Shown here in pieces: positions 1 to 12,533 of a stretch of DNA of 64,000 nt. The translations under genes and the position numbers were made by a program. The stretch lies in the NCBI GenBank assembly GCA_011799875.1, contig JAAAXO010000152.1:48705-112704 (forward strand), read 5' to 3'. Source of the stretch: Thinopyrum elongatum (lineage: Eukaryota; Streptophyta; Magnoliopsida; Poales; Poaceae). The first letter of the stretch is position 1. Each line of letters starts with the position of its first letter. The notes under the pieces were generated by a model. The model made no database searches, was not told where the DNA came from, and saw only the letters and a program-made list of their open reading frames with translations.

Positions 1-1977
1 CATAGGGGGAGCATCGGTCTCGGGGTCTACCGGAGAGAAGAGGGGGAAGAAACAATAAATATAAAGCAAACAAAGCATCACAAAGAATGACTTAGCAATA
101 CGTCGTGCTAGGGGTGACATATCGCCGTGCTACACGTTGCAAACGGAAAGGGAAAACATCCGGAGAGGTTTTCCCGGTGTTTGGTATTTTTCGGACAGAC
201 AAAAGAGAGGGGACGGTTCCATGTTCATCATGCTAGGGGCATGTGACAGAAGAATGGACCGTGTATTCGAATTCGTTGGATTTTTCTGAGCAACTTTCAT
301 GTAGAAAACATTTTCATCCGAGTTAGTATGAATTAGTTATGATTTTCCGAGGTTTAATCGATTTTCTGAAATTGCTGAAATTGTTTAATACGAGTTTGAC
401 CAAGTCAATTTGACTGGTCAAATAGAGAAGAGGTGGCCTACATGTCATAGGCTATACCTAAACAAATAAATAAATCTAATTTATTAAATGGGTGGGCCTA
501 CATGTCATCTACTACTAGACTAATTTAGCACTAATTTAATCCTAAGCTAGACTAAACAAGGGCTGGCTCACACACCTCTGCACACACACTGCAAACACAC
601 TCACGCGCGCACACACACACACAGCACACGCCACACTTGGCCAGGACCGTGGCCATGACCAGTAGCAGCAGCAGTCGGCGGTAGCATGCACTAGCAACAG
701 AGCAGCGATAGCAGCAACCGCACGCTGTAGCAGCAGCAGCCATTAGCAAGAGAAGCAGCAGTAAGCAGCAGCGAGTAGCAGCAGGAACAGGCAGCGGCAC
801 AGCAGCAGGCAGCAGGTACTGCAAGCAGCAGCGGCCAGCGACAGCAGCACCGGGCGGTAGCAGCACGCAAGCAACATCAGCGGCTACGGCAACTACGGGC
901 GAGGCCACGCGACAGCCCAGGAGCAGCAACTGCACGAACGCACGTACGCGTAGGTTCGGGCACGACAGTGACGGCGGCCTACAACATCCAACTCGAAGGG
1001 GGGGGGGGGAAGGGGGATCCGAGGGAGGAGCTCACGGTGAGTTCGTTGGCGTGCTCGGGGAAGTTCGGGGTGGACCGGAGCGACGGCATCGACGGTGAGT
1101 TGGTGGCGACCAGTTGAAGAAGACGGCGATGGCGTCGGCTACGCAGCTCCTCGGCTCAAGCTGGTCCCGGAACGAACGAAGCCGAGCGCGGAGATCCTCC
1201 AGGACGTGTTCCCGAGCGACGGCGACGACGGTGGCCGCGCCAAGAGGGCGAGGCAGTGGTGACCGCGGAGCAAATCGAGCGGAAGAGGAGGGAGCCGATG
1301 GGGGATCGAGGGGGGAATGGACGAGGGCGGTCTAGGGTTTCGCGGGGACGTGCTTATAGGACCAGAGGGGCGACGTGGAGGCCATCCATGGCCAGGGTGC
1401 CATGGATGTGTGCCACGCCTCTGTTATGTGAACAGAGGAAAGGGGAGACAGGGGAGTAGGTGGGCCGGCCTGCCTGGGTCAGCCCTTGTGGGCTAAGGCC
1501 CAGGGGGAAACAGGGGCCTTTTCCTTAAAAATAAGATTTCTGCTTTTCTGTCAAACCTTTTGTCTCAGTTTTTTATTTTTTTTAGGCACTAAATGATATT
1601 AATTCTACAAGATACTGCACATATAATTCAAATACAATATTTTGGGTGCTACACACAAGGTTTTCATTTTATTTTGGAAAGTTCATACATTTGTTTACTT
1701 TGAAAAGGCCATTTTATTTTCTGTTAGACCATTTATTAATTTCCTAGGAATTTATTTGTGAGTCCAATGAAGTTGGTTTCAACATGAAGATGATCAAGGG
1801 AATTTATAGAATTATTCAAACATTTTAGTTTTACTTTTTGAACAAATAGTTATTTTGACTTTATTTTAAATTGTGAAATTGAACTCGTTTGGATCAAAGT
1901 GAGGTTTAGCAAAATAGCTGCGATGACATGGCACCATTAGGGTGTGATTACTGTAGCTGAACTTCCGGGGTGTTACA
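1..1977 (-). mobile_element. LTR retrotransposon fragment (probable LTR), right boundary at 1977
   Basis: No credible gene is present; the GC-rich part (550-1450) is low-complexity CAG/CGG sequence. Read on the minus strand the block begins TGTAACACCCCGGAAG at 1977, a typical LTR start, and it ends exactly where a CACTA transposase fragment resumes. A similar composition and a similar end occur at 28854-29518, suggesting the same family. The left end lies outside the window, so full length and TSD cannot be checked. The family name is not known to me. Confidence 0.5.
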
Positions 1978-2158
1978 ACCGGTCAAGACATGGGACGCCA
2001 GCGCAGGAGAGTATTTCTATATGAGAGTCGTGCTGATCACGACGGGGCACGACTATCTCGGTTACGGATATGTCCCAGGCCAAGAGTGCCATGGATATTG
2101 CGAATGCACCAGGTGCATGGCTGATACAGTGTCTCAGCAGCTACCGAAAGATGGCGGG
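1978..2158 (+). pseudogene. CACTA (En/Spm) TNP2-like transposase fragment
   Basis: About 60 codons are open on the + strand and read VKTWDAS then HDYLGYGYVPGQ, CHGYCECTRCMAD and QQLPKDGG. This matches the part of plant CACTA transposases (Transposase_21/TNP2 family) where a variable cysteine-bearing segment follows the catalytic core. Both sides are cut off abruptly by LTR sequence (1977 and 2159), so it is an island of the host CACTA element left between two later insertions. The second CACTA gene at 16.3-20.7 kb is in the same orientation and may belong to the same copy. Confidence 0.65.
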
Positions 2159-3810
2159 TGATGTCTACTACACAACTTGTTCTTGTAGACTCATCTTGGG
2201 CCTCCAAGCCTAGAGTTTTGTAGGACAGTAGCAATTTTCCGTCAAGTGGATGACCTAAGTTTTATCAATCCGTGGGAGACGTAGGATGAAGATGGTCTCT
2301 CTCAAACAACCCTGCAACCAAATAACAAAAAGTCTCTTGTGTCCCCAACACACCAAATACAATGGTAATTTGTATAGGTGCACTAGTTCGGTGAAGAGAT
2401 GGTAATAAAAGCGTAGTAATGATAGTAGATATTGATTTTTTGTAATAGGAACAATAAAAAACAGCAAGGTAGCAATTGATAAAACGGAGCACAAACAGTA
2501 TTGCAATGATTGAAAACAAGGCCTAGGGTCCGTACTTTCACAAGTGCAATCTCTCAACAATGCTAATATAATTGGATCATATAACCATCCCTCAACGTGC
2601 GATGAAGAATCACTCCAAAGTTCTTATCTAGCGGAGAACATAAGAAGAAATTATTTGTAGGGTACGAAATCACCTCAAAGTTATTCTTTCCGTTCGATCT
2701 ATTCAAGAGTTCGTACTAAAATAACACAAAGTTATTCTTTCCGTTCAATCTATCCTAGAGTTCGTACTAAAATAACACCATATGATACGCATCAACCAAC
2801 TCTAATGTCACCTAGATACTCCAATGTCATGACAAGTATCCATGAGTTAATTATACGATACGCATCAAACAATTTCAGATTCATAATACTCAATCCAACA
2901 CAAAGAACCTCAAAGAGTGCCCCAAGATTTCTACCGGATAAACAAAGACAAGAACATGCATCAACCCCTATGCATAGATTACCCCAATGTCACCTCGGGA
3001 ATCCACGAGTTGAGTGCCAAAACATATATCAAGTGAATCAATATGATACCCCATTGTCACCACGGGTATTCATAGCAAGACATACATCAAGTGTTCTCAA
3101 ATCCATAAAAGTATTCAATCCGATAAAACGAAATCTTGAAGGGAAAACTCAATTCATCACAAGATAGAGAGGGGAAAACACCATATGATCCAACTATATT
3201 AACAAAGCCCGCGATACATCAAGATCGTGACATCTCAAGAACACGAGAGAGAGAGAGATTAAACACATAGCTACTAGTACAAACCCTCAGCCCCGAGGGT
3301 GGACTACTCCCTTCTCATCATGGTGGCCGCCGGGATGATGAAGATGGCCATCGGTGATGATTCCCCCCCCCCCCCCCGGCGGAGTGCCGGAACGGGATCT
3401 AGATTGGTTTTTCATGGCTACAAAGGCTTGCGGCAGTGGAACTTCTGATCTAGGGTTACCCCTGACGGTTTCTTTATTTATAGGATTTTTTGGCGTCGGT
3501 TTCCTGCGAAGATGGGCCTCGAGGTGAGCACAACCCACCGGGGCGCGCCCCGGTGTCTTGTGCCCTACTCCTTCACCTTCTGATCCTTCCACGAAGCTTT
3601 GGGGGTTTCTTTTGTTCCAAAAAAAACATCAAAATGTTTCAGCTCATTTGGAGAACTTTCATTTCTGCACAAAAAACAACACCACGATAATTCTGCTGAA
3701 AACAACGTCAGTCCGGGTTAGTTCCATGCAAATCATACCAAAACCATATAAAATTATTGTAAACATGGCATGAATACTTCATAAATTATAGATACGTTGG
3801 AGACGTATCA
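2159..3810 (-). mobile_element. Gypsy A 3' LTR (1652 bp)
   Basis: On the minus strand this block starts TGATACGTCTCCAACGTATC at 3810 and ends GTAGACATCA at 2159, giving TG...CA ends. A purine-rich tract (AAGCATGGGGTGC on the minus strand) lies just outside 3810, where a polypurine tract should precede a 3' LTR. The sequence has the look of the abundant Triticeae Gypsy LTRs (long stretches about cold A/T-rich repeats followed by a GC-rich 3350-3600 part). Small open frames inside it are not genes. It is inserted into CACTA sequence. Confidence 0.8.
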
Positions 3811-6477
3811 GCACCCCATGCTTAATTCCTACTCGTCTTCGAGTAGGTAAATGATAAAAGAAATAATTTATGAAGTTTGAATGCTAGCAAAGTGCATAAG
3901 TTTGATCAATGATAATTTCAATCACTTTGCCTAACATCATAACAGTGGTTCTTTCTCATAAAACTTTTTATGCTAAAGTAGCAACCAATTCACATGTTAA
4001 GGTTCAAACAATGAATTCTCTTGAAACTCAACAACCTATCTTAGTCACCAAACAATTGCAATTCAACTTATTCAACAGAGTCTAAGTAAGAGCTCCACAT
4101 ACTCAATCATCATATAGTCTTCCATGATTGCTACTACTCAAAGCATATTCTTAGAACAAATGGCATCCATCAAACACAGAGAAAGATAGGGGCTTAATGT
4201 TTCGCCTCCCAACGCATTTATCATAGAGATAATTGTCAACAATAATAAATCATGATCAAATATATTTGACTGGTCATATGTGCCAAGATCTTTCCCCATC
4301 ACATGATGCTTGCCAACTAGAGAATAATTGAGGTTGAATGAGGATGTATACTATTGACTCTTTGCATAAAAGTAAATACTGAAAAGTAAAAGGTAGGCCC
4401 TTCGCAGAGGGAAGCAGAGGTTGTCATGCGCTTTTTATTTGGATGCCCAATCTCTTAATGCAAAGGAACATCACGTTATATTGCCCCTTATGATAGCAAC
4501 CTTTATTATGCAGTCCGTCGCTTTTATTACTTTGCCATCACAAGTTCGTACAACGCTCAATTTTCCCTAACAATAAAAGATCAAACATATTTGGGAGCAA
4601 TTTTTATTGCTTTATGCACCAATGACAACTTACTTGACGGATCTTATTCAATCCATAGGTAGGTATGGTAGACACTCATGGCAAGAAACTAGGTTTGAGA
4701 GTTTTTGGATGCACAAGTAGTATCTCTATTTAGTACGAATTTTTGGCTAGCAAAAGATCCTAGGCAAACACCACATGTTGGAGGATCCATGACAATATAA
4801 CTTCTATGCAAATATACACAATCATAATTCATTACGTTGTCTTCTTTGTCCAACTTCAACTAATTTGCTCAAGTTTGAAAATAATTAATGGGTATTCACG
4901 ATCATAGAAGATTTCCAAGATAATATATTTGCATGTGAAAGTTCTCTTCCTTATAGTAATCATTCATGAATTGCTTGTATGACCAATATTGTGATTGTCA
5001 AGCTTCAAAAGATTTCACTTTCTAAACCCAATCTGAAGCTACCACTAGGCATGATATAATTTCAACTTCATGATATTGAATTCATTCAACAATTTACTCA
5101 TAGGATATAAGTGAAGCACAAGAGTAAATGACAAGCTACTCCAAAAAGATATAAGTGAAGATCAAGCGAGTAGTTAAGTAAATGGGTAGCTATTTGAGGA
5201 CTCTCTCTTATTTAAAAGTTTCAGATCTAAGTATTTTATTAAAACAGCAAGCAAAAAAAAATGAAATTCTAAGAATAGCACACATCATGTGAAGAAGCAA
5301 AAACTTAGGCTCAACCAAGGCTAACCGATAATTGTTGATGAAGAAAGGTGGGATGCCTACCGGTGCATCCCCAAGCTTAGATGCTTGAGACTTCTTGGAA
5401 TATTAACTTGGGATGCCTTGGGCATCCCCAAGCTTGAGCTTTTGTGTCTCCTTAATTCCTTTTATGTCCTTGTTTCCCTAAATCTTAAAAACTTCATCCA
5501 CACAAAACTCAACAAGATCTTGTGAGATAAGTTAGTATAAATCAATGCAATAACCTTATCATTCTCTACTGTAGCAATTCACTAAAATTATAATTTAACA
5601 TTGCATACTAAATGCCTCTGCATATTTAATACTCCTATCCTCAAATAGAATCATTAAACAAGCAAACAATGCAAACATAACAGCAATCTGTCTAAACAGA
5701 ACAGTCTGTAAAGAGTGCAATATTCATCATACTTACCTAACTCCAAAAATTCTTAAAAATTACCACACTGTATAAAATTTATTAGAACATACTATGCAAA
5801 AAAAATTCAACCTTTTATCACATTCTGAATTTTCTAGAGAATTTTTTCAACAGCGATAAACTTTCTGTTTTGAAACAGCAACAAATAGACTTGCAAAATA
5901 AGCATGGTAAAGGCAATCCTTGACATTTTTATTGAAATGAAAGATGCAAAACATTATTATAAATAGCAGGAAGCAAGTACAAATAAAAGAAATTGATGCT
6001 CCAAGCAAAACACATATCGTGTGACGAATAACATAATCTATTTTGGAGTGTTGATTGTTTTTTTTTGCCACGACTTCCACGAATGTCGTTACCTGATAAA
6101 ACTTGGCAAGCACTTAAAACATTTGTCATTCTTTGCCACCAAATTTATTTTTGAATTTTTTGAATTTTTTTAGATTTTACTATTCATGTGGTATGATAAG
6201 AGCTAAAACTCGGATGGGCACTTTCCAACACTTTTGTCATGAATGCAAATGACATTGATATGTAGGTGATGTTTTCCCAAACATTTTGGTATCTTATTTG
6301 CATTTTTCTGATTTAGTATGAATTAGTTATGAAGTTTTCAAAGTGACGGTCAAACGGTCAAAGGGCAAAAGCACAATACGACCAAAGTGGGTTGGACAGA
6401 ACCACTGGCTTTTGAAAATTAGGGGCAATCCTGTCGAGTGGGACACAACTAGGGGCATAAAATCAATTATCCCATAT
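3811..6477 (-). mobile_element. Gypsy A internal 3' region, no coding
   Basis: A/T-rich sequence without a credible ORF, contiguous with the polypurine tract of the LTR at 2159-3810. This is the untranslated part that lies between pol and the 3' LTR in these Gypsy elements. It ends at the left LTR of Gypsy B (6478). The part around 6120-6470 differs in character and shares the phrase TAGTATGAATTAGTTATGA with 330-350, so it may be another fragment. No pol remains. Confidence 0.55.
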
Positions 6478-7889
6478 TGATAACCCACAAGTATAGGGGA
6501 TCGCAACAGTTTTCGAGGGTAGAGTATTCAACCCAAATTTATAGATTCGACACAAGGGGAGCCAAAGAATATTTTTAAGTATTAGTAGCTGAGTTGTCAA
6601 TTCAACCACACCTGGAGATTAATTATCTGCAGCAAAGTGATTAGTAGCAAAGTAGTATGATAGTTTTGATAATAGTAGCAGCAGCAATAGTAACGGTAAC
6701 AGTGATAGCAGTAATTTTATAGCAAGTGCAGCAGTAACGATAGTAGTGGTAACTTAGCAAGAACAATATAAGAGAAATTCGTAGGCATTGGATCGACGAT
6801 TTGTTGGACGATATTTATCATATGACAGTTATAACCTAGGGCGATACGGCACTAGCTCTAGTTCATAAATATAATGTAGGCATGTATTCCGTAAATAGTC
6901 ATACGTGCTTATGGAAAGAACTTGCATGACATCTTTTGTCCTACCCTCCCGTGGCAGTGGGGTCCTATTGGAAACTAAGGGATATTAAGGCCTCCTTTTA
7001 ATAGAGAACCGGAACAAAGCATTAACACACGATGAATACATGAACTCCTCAAACTACGGTCATCACCGGGAGTGGTCCCGACTATTGTCACTCCGGGGTT
7101 GCCGGATCATAACACGTAGCAGGTGACTATAACTTGCAAGATCAGATCTAGAACATAGATATAATGGTGATAACATAAACGGTTCAGATCTGAAATCATG
7201 GCACCCGGGCCCAAAGTGACAAGCATTAAGCATAGCAAAGTCATAGCAACATCAATCTCAGAACATAGTGGATACTAGGGATCAAGCCCTAACAAAACTA
7301 ACTAGATTACATGATGAATCTCATCCAACTCCTCACCGACCAGTGAGCCTACGAAGGAATTACTCACTCCCGGTGGGGAGCATCATGGAATTGGCGATGG
7401 AGAAGGGTTGGTGATGACGAAGATTGAAGATCCCCCTCTCTGGAGCCCCAAACGGACTCCAGATCTTGCCTCCCGATGAAGAACAGGAGGTGATGGCGGC
7501 TCCATCTTGTGAAACATGATAATTCTTCCTCCTTGATTTTTTCTGGAAAAATAGGATTTTATAGAGTAGGTTTCAGGGTCTGCGGGGCCACCAGGTGGGG
7601 ACAACCCACCTGGGCGCGCCTGGAGGGGGGGCGCGCCCTGGTGGCTTGTGCCCACCCAGGTGCCCCCCTCCGGTGGCTCTTGGCTCCAGAAATTCTCTTT
7701 TATTATATAAAAAATCCTCGCAAAGTTTCGTTCCGTTCTGAGAACTTTTATTTCTGCACAAAAAACAACACCATGGTAGTTCTGCTGAAAACAACGTCAG
7801 TTCGGGTTAGTTTCATCCAAATCATGCAAATTAGAGTCCAAAACAAGAGGAAAAGCGTTAGGAAAAGTAGATACGACGGAGACGTATCA
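6478..7889 (-). mobile_element. Gypsy B 3' LTR (1412 bp)
   Basis: The minus strand begins TGATACGTCTCCGTCGTATC at 7889 and ends GTGGGTTATCA at 6478. A polypurine tract (GCTTGGGGGAGT on the minus strand) abuts 7889. The segment 6478-7110 is repeated nearly identically at 14606-15241, which identifies the pair as the two LTRs of one element. Differences between the copies are few, indicating a fairly young insertion. Confidence 0.9.
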
Positions 7890-9943
7890 ACTCCCCCAAG
7901 CTTAAACCTTTGCTTGTCCTCGAGCAATTCAGTTGATAAACTAAAAGTGAAAAAGAAAAACTTTTACGAACTCTTTTGCTCTTGTTTGCATAAATAAGCT
8001 TAAACAACACCCAGGTTTTCAGCCAATATTATAACTAACCATGCCGACAATAACTCTTAAAAATTATATTAACTCATATCAATGACATAATCAGCTAGCG
8101 AGCAATAATAAGATATCTCAAACAGCAACACGTTATCAAAACAACCGTGATATAATTTGACAATAGAGGTATCTCGCTAGCCCTTTCTGAGACCGCAAAA
8201 CATAAATGCAGAGCACCTGCAAAGTTCAAGCAGCGACTAAACATTGTAATTCATGGTAGAAAAGATCCAGTCATGATGCACCCAACATTAGCTACATACA
8301 ATGCATAAGCATGACAGCAGTGCTCTCAGGTTCTGGCGCTTATTTTAGAAGGTGATGACACAACATAAAAGTAAATAGATAGTCCCTTCGCAGAGGGAAG
8401 CAGTGATTTGCAGCGGTGCCAGAGCTCAAGTTTTTAAAACAGTGGTAAATGGTATTTTGAGAAATGCACCCTTCTTGTTTACTTCGCGACCATCAGTTAT
8501 CAATATCTTCCATGCTAACCACATTAGTAGCAGTTCCCAAGCGATAAAGTAAAGGTTATGACTCCGTAGGAGTTTTTGTTTGATTATTTGTAAGCTTTTT
8601 CTGTTTGCAGTTTGGGACTGGGAATCCCTATTACCGCCCCTTTTCTCATGCAATGGCGAGTGAATAAACACTCGTCCTGAGAATAATCCGCTTAGCATGG
8701 AAGATACCGACTACCTCCTGTCGTTCCATGAACGATCCAAGCACACAGAAAGGATATTTATTTGAAGTTTTTAGAGATGGCACATGCAAATTTACTTAGG
8801 ACGGCAGGGTAATACCGCATATAGGTAGGTATGGTGGACTCATCTGGAATAACTTGGGTTCAAGGTTTTAGATGCACAAGCAGAATTCCCACTTAGTACA
8901 GGCGAAGGCTAGCAAATAGATTATGAAGCGGCCAGCTAGAGAGCAACAACGGTCATGAACATGCATTATGCATAAGTAACATTGGACACTGGCATGAGTA
9001 GGATATGAACACCATGAACATAAATATCATAGAGGCTATGTTGGTTTTGATTCAACTACATGCATGAACATGTGCCAAGTCAAGCCACTCGAACATTCAG
9101 AGGAGGATACCATATCATCATACTACATCACAATCATTTTAATGCAATGTTGCCATCCAAGATAAATCATTATCCACTCCTAGCTACTTATGCATGGCAT
9201 GAGAAACTATAATCTCTAATTGTCATTGCAAACATGTTTAATCATAATGAGCTAAATCATGGATACTAGGTTAAACATATTTACAAAAACAGAACAAGTT
9301 GAGTTCATACCCGTTTCTCTCTGCCGCGGCCAGTTCATCAAATGTCGTCATTATTGCCTTTCACTTGCATGACCAAACGATATGAAAATAATAATAGTGC
9401 AAGAGTGTCGTGGACTAAGCTGGAATCTGCAAACATTTTATTCAACAGGAGAAGAGAAAGTAAAATGGGCTCTTGTTAGATCAACAATTATGCAAATGAG
9501 CGCCACTCAACAATTTCATCGTGGTCTTCTCCTCGGTATGAATCAAATAAAAAGAAAAGAAATTCAGAGCAACACACTGAAATATTTTTCGAGTTTTTGG
9601 TTTTCTTGAACAAGCAAATAGAAGGGAAAAGCAAAAACAAGAAAAACTATTTACACAGGAAAGCTCCCAACAAGCAAAAGAAGAACAAGGAAATCTTTTT
9701 GGGGTTATCTTTTTACTGCTACAACTAACTATTCTAAAAAAGAAAAATCAAAAAGAAGCAGGAAATATTTTTGTATTTTCTCAAAGTTTTTCAAACACAC
9801 AAGAAGAAAGCAAGAAAATAAATTTATCATGGATAGTACAATGAAAAAGTGTGGACACCGACAAATGAAATGTGTGAACATGAATGTAATGTCAGTGGAA
9901 ATACGTACTCCCCCAAGCTTAGGCTTTTGGCCTAACTTGGTAA

Positions 9944-10963
9944 TCAGTAGTCGAAGAAACCATGGGGTCCCATGTTGAAATGCTGAGGAGCGGGCACTTG
10001 TGGATCCCACTGCTGAGGCTCAGCCTGTGCTGCAGCTAGGTTGTTCCGGTAGGCGATGATGTCCGCAGGCATAATCCTGTGTCCACCCCTAGCAATAGGA
10101 TCAAACAATGCAGGTGCAGGCAATGGAATAATATCATAAGTTTTCACACTGAAAACCAGGTTATAAGGAATAGGAATGTTAGGGTAATCGCCTGCAATAA
10201 ACTGGTGGTGTTCCATGGCCGCGCGATCTAGGTGAACTTTGGGCAAGGGATAATCATGCTGGGGTATCTGAATGTTAAAGCGATTAGCCAAGCGAGTAGC
10301 ATAAATACCACCATGTATTTTGCCCTTGGATTTATTAATATGGAGGCGGCGTGCCACAATAGCTCCCAAGCTATAAGTGGTGTCGCCTTGGAGTGCATGG
10401 CATAAAACAGCAAGGTCTGGGGCACTGAGTGCATCTACCTTCTCTCTAGCAAGCAAGCACTTTGCAATGAAAAGAGCAAAATAATGAACGGCAGGAAAAT
10501 GCAAACTAGTAGCGGTGACACTCGACACCCCTCTCTCATCCCCTACAGACAGAGTACGATAAAAGCCTTCGAAGTCTGCAGGCCTAGGCTCTGCTAAACT
10601 CCCATCGGAACGGATCAAGCAAATATCACAAAATTCAGTAAGCGGTATCTGATGAGGTTCAGCGTATAAATTAAACTGCACTTCAGGGGGATTATTCCTA
10701 GGAAGGAAATTAAAACTTTGCACAAAGGAGTTTGTGAGGAGATGATACTGTTCACATTCAGCTGCGATGAAGTCGGTGAGGCCGGCATTAGCAGCATATT
10801 GTGTAAACTCCTGAAGGATTCCGGCCCCTTCCATGAACGGGTTATGCGGCCATTCGCACGGCCGTAGCTCCACCATTCTCCGGGTATGGAGATCACTGTC
10901 AGATGACTCCCCAATCACTCCCTTGGAGTTCTTCTTCGAAGCAAACTTCCTAAAGATACTCAT
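9944..10963 (-). CDS. Additional sense ORF of Gypsy B (339 aa, unknown function)
   Basis: The frame opens at the ATG at 10963 (MSIFRKFASKKNSKG); an upstream extension would need a non-ATG start. It sits downstream of gag-protease, in the same sense, in the place where some plant Gypsy elements carry an extra ORF. The protein is basic at the N-terminus, has a central globular part with phrases such as RPCEWPHNPFM and FALFIAKCLLAREKVDAL, and ends in a Pro/Gln-rich tail. I see no zinc knuckle, protease, RT or integrase motif and do not recognise a named family. The frame is intact, which suggests selection until recently. Confidence 0.7.
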   Translation of the reverse strand: MSIFRKFASKKNSKGVIGESSDSDLHTRRMVELRPCEWPHNPFMEGAGILQEFTQYAANAGLTDFIAAECEQYHLLTNSFVQSFNFLPRNNPPEVQFNLYAEPHQIPLTEFCDICLIRSDGSLAEPRPADFEGFYRTLSVGDERGVSSVTATSLHFPAVHYFALFIAKCLLAREKVDALSAPDLAVLCHALQGDTTYSLGAIVARRLHINKSKGKIHGGIYATRLANRFNIQIPQHDYPLPKVHLDRAAMEHHQFIAGDYPNIPIPYNLVFSVKTYDIIPLPAPALFDPIARGGHRIMPADIIAYRNNLAAAQAEPQQWDPQVPAPQHFNMGPHGFFDY

Positions 10964-11750
10964 GTTTTTCCTATGAACAAAAATTCTGAAATTTTTAGTC
11001 CACAAAATTTTCTCAACAAAACCTTACAAGACTGGTAGCAACTACTCATAGGGATGCATAGAGGCCATAGCAAGCATTCAAACTACTTAAAACTCTAAGA
11101 ATTCAACATGCAAGCTCATCTACAGCAGCACCAAGAGTAGCTAATTATTCAAAATATAAACCACTAAAGCAAAAACTAATTGGACAAACGGAGGAGTCAC
11201 ATACCAAGCAACAATTCCCCGAAACAGTTTCAGAAACGGAGCTTCGAGCAAAGAGACCGAAATCCACGGGTTTGAGAGCAAGAACACGAAAGAGAGAGCA
11301 ATGGTGATTTTTTTCTGGAGGTAGGTGGTGATGTGGGATGAAAAGATAAGTGAGGGGGCCCACGTGGGGACCACAACCCACCAGGGCGTGCCTGGGGGTC
11401 CTGGCGCGCCCAGGTGGGTTGTGCCCACATGGTGCACCTCCCTCTGATGTTATTTGCACCAAAAATTCTTAAATATTCAGAAAAAAAATCGTATTAAATT
11501 TTCAGAGCATTCTGAGAACTTTTATTTTTGGGTCATTTTTTATTCCACGGGAAATTCAGAAAACAGACAAAACATGGCATTTAATTTTATTTAACTAATA
11601 AAAACAGAAAACAAAAGGTAGGGATAGAAGATAGTGCTCACTAAATTCGTCAACTTCATACCTCTAAAAAATGATCCATTAATATGGTTGATCAAGTCTT
11701 ATTAACAACCACTTTCGGTTAGCATGAAACTGAAGAACTTTCGTAAATCA

Positions 11751-12533
11751 CTAAGTTACCTCAACGGGGATATGAATGTCCCCAACAATAAGCATTTCAT
11801 ATTTCTTTTTGACAGTAGGTAGAGGTAGTTGAAAACTTCCAATAGTGATTGTCGGAGATTTTTCAATAACATTAATACCATTCACTTGGAATTGTTTCTT
11901 CGGAAAGTGCACCGTATGCTCATTACCATTGATATGAAAAGTGGCCTTGCTTTTATTGCAATCAATAACAGCTCCTGCAGTATTCAAGAAGGTTCTACCA
12001 AGGATAATCGACATGCTGTCGTCCTCGGGCATCTCAAGTATAACAAAGTTAGTCAAAATAGTAACATTAGCAACAACAACAGGCACATCCTCACAAATAC
12101 CGATAGGTATGGTAGTAGATTTGTCAGCCATTTGCAAAGATATTTCAGTAGGTGTGAGTTTATTCAAATCAAGTCTTTTATATAAAGAGAAAGGCATAAC
12201 ACTAACACCAGCTCCCAAATCACATAAAGCAATTTTCACATAATTTCTTTTGATGGAGCAAGGTATAGTTGGTATTCCCGGATCTCCAAGTTTCTTAGGT
12301 ACTCCATCTTTAAAAGTATAATTAGCAAGGATGGTGGAGATTTCAGCTTCCGGTATTTTTCTCTTATTGGTGATGATGTCTTTTATGTACTTTGCATAAG
12401 GAGGCATTTTAAGGATATCAGTCAAGCGAGTACGCAAAAAGACTGGCCTCAGCATTTCAACAAAGCGTTCAAATTCTTCATCATCTTTCTTTTTAGTAGA
12501 CTTAGGTGGAAAGGGCATAGGTTTTTGAACCAT
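11751..12533 (-). pseudogene. Gypsy B retropepsin-like protease region, frame-shifted from gag
   Basis: The aspartic-protease core is visible as ALCDLGAGVSVMP (active-site region, DLGA instead of the common D-T/S-G), followed about 80 residues later by ILGRTFLNTAGAVID, the flap-distal ILGR motif. The frame overlaps gag at 12449-12533: gag ends REPWFKN while this frame reads MVQKPMPFPP from the same bases. In relatives I remember the text runs straight through, so a single missing G near 12530 is the likely cause. The frame ends in a stop just after GDIHIPVEVT and no RT follows. Confidence 0.8.

Noticed and set aside
552..1459. Open frames of 67-127 codons in the CAG/CGG-rich part
   Set aside because: Low-complexity Ala/Cys/Arg-rich text in all frames, no motif, lies in a probable LTR.
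6478..7110. LTR pair considered as tandem duplication of host DNA
   Set aside because: PBS, polypurine tract and gag between the copies show that they are the LTRs of one element.
7383..7997. 162-codon plus frame and 73-90-codon minus frames
   Set aside because: Inside the Gypsy B LTR and its border; chance frames with no domain.
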